This document shows positions 63,989 to 64,000 of a stretch of DNA of 64,000 nt, piece after piece; position 1 is the stretch's first letter; each line of letters starts with the position of its first letter. This stretch comes from Alphaproteobacteria bacterium (lineage in GTDB: Bacteria > Pseudomonadota > Alphaproteobacteria > Micavibrionales > Micavibrionaceae), in assembly GCA_030432025.1 (NCBI GenBank), contig JAUIIA010000006.1, forward strand, positions 1 to 64,000, given 5' to 3'. The notes beneath the pieces are model-generated. The model searched no databases, was not told the origin of the DNA, and saw only the letters and a list, made by a program, of their open reading frames with translations. The position numbers and the translations under genes are program-made.

Positions 63989-64000
63989 TATTGGCTCCTT

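Overview
The window reads as chromosomal DNA of an alphaproteobacterium of moderate G+C content. The evidence is a complete CpaA-F type Tad/Flp pilus locus, the hisZ-purA pair, separate mnmD and mnmC genes instead of the enterobacterial fusion, an AhpC-AhpD pair, and envelope genes in alphaproteobacterial style. I cannot name the genus from sequence alone; a Micavibrio-like or Rhodospirillales-like lineage is only an impression. Apart from some A+T-rich small genes and intergenic stretches, I see no insertion sequences, prophage, integrase, CRISPR array, tRNA or rRNA.

Layout. 1-441: 5' part of a short-chain dehydrogenase gene cut by the window edge. 654-17595: Tad pilus region. On the plus strand are a small pilus N-terminal-domain protein and TadD. 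Facing them on the minus strand run pseudokinase, membrane protein, two TadE-like pseudopilins, a VWA/TadG protein, two Flp prepilins, CpaA, CpaB, CpaC, CpaD, CpaE, CpaF, TadB and TadC. 17784-32169: a long, mostly minus-strand housekeeping run: ArsR regulator, purA, hisZ, sterol-desaturase-like protein, glmM, two tandem paralogous membrane proteins, ftsH, tilS, cpoB, pal, a SirB1-type protein, a DolP-like BON lipoprotein, yraN and rsmI. A divergent LpoA-like lipoprotein gene starts at about 32195/32219. 33501-36176: a RimK-like ATP-grasp ligase, a DUF2946-like small protein and a Met/His-rich outer-membrane protein. 36305-39922: a giant secreted LamG/C-type-lectin protein. 40094-43516: TetR regulator, unknown protein, glyoxalase and MscS channel. 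43573-48244: a peroxide-defence block of ahpD, ahpC, katG and divergent oxyR. 48381-53948: trhO, acylphosphatase, GST, an ECF sigma factor with membrane and periplasmic partners, an EF-hand protein and a dicarboxylate symporter. 53966-64000: AMIN lipoprotein, paralogous membrane proteins, a polyprenyl-phosphate glycosyltransferase, mnmC/mnmD, an M3 oligopeptidase, a lipoprotein, a ctlX-type amidinohydrolase and a small protein.

How it works together. The Tad genes encode the prepilins, their peptidase (CpaA), the secretin (CpaC) with its lipoprotein partners (CpaD, TadD), the ATPase and its localiser (CpaF, CpaE) and the platform (TadB, TadC). A pseudokinase and a four-helix membrane protein head the minus-strand series and may be lineage-specific parts. 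The peroxide block looks like an OxyR regulon with a mycobacterial-type AhpC/AhpD couple.

The best candidate for something undescribed is non-coding. On the minus strand at about 62543-62262, a near-consensus sigma-70 promoter is followed by about 280 nt of nested stems and an intrinsic terminator. Each of three stems contains a pair that is G-U on the minus strand but a mismatch on the plus strand, which assigns the RNA to the minus strand. A second candidate is a 10-bp stem that hides the Shine-Dalgarno sequence of the unknown gene at 40705-41472.
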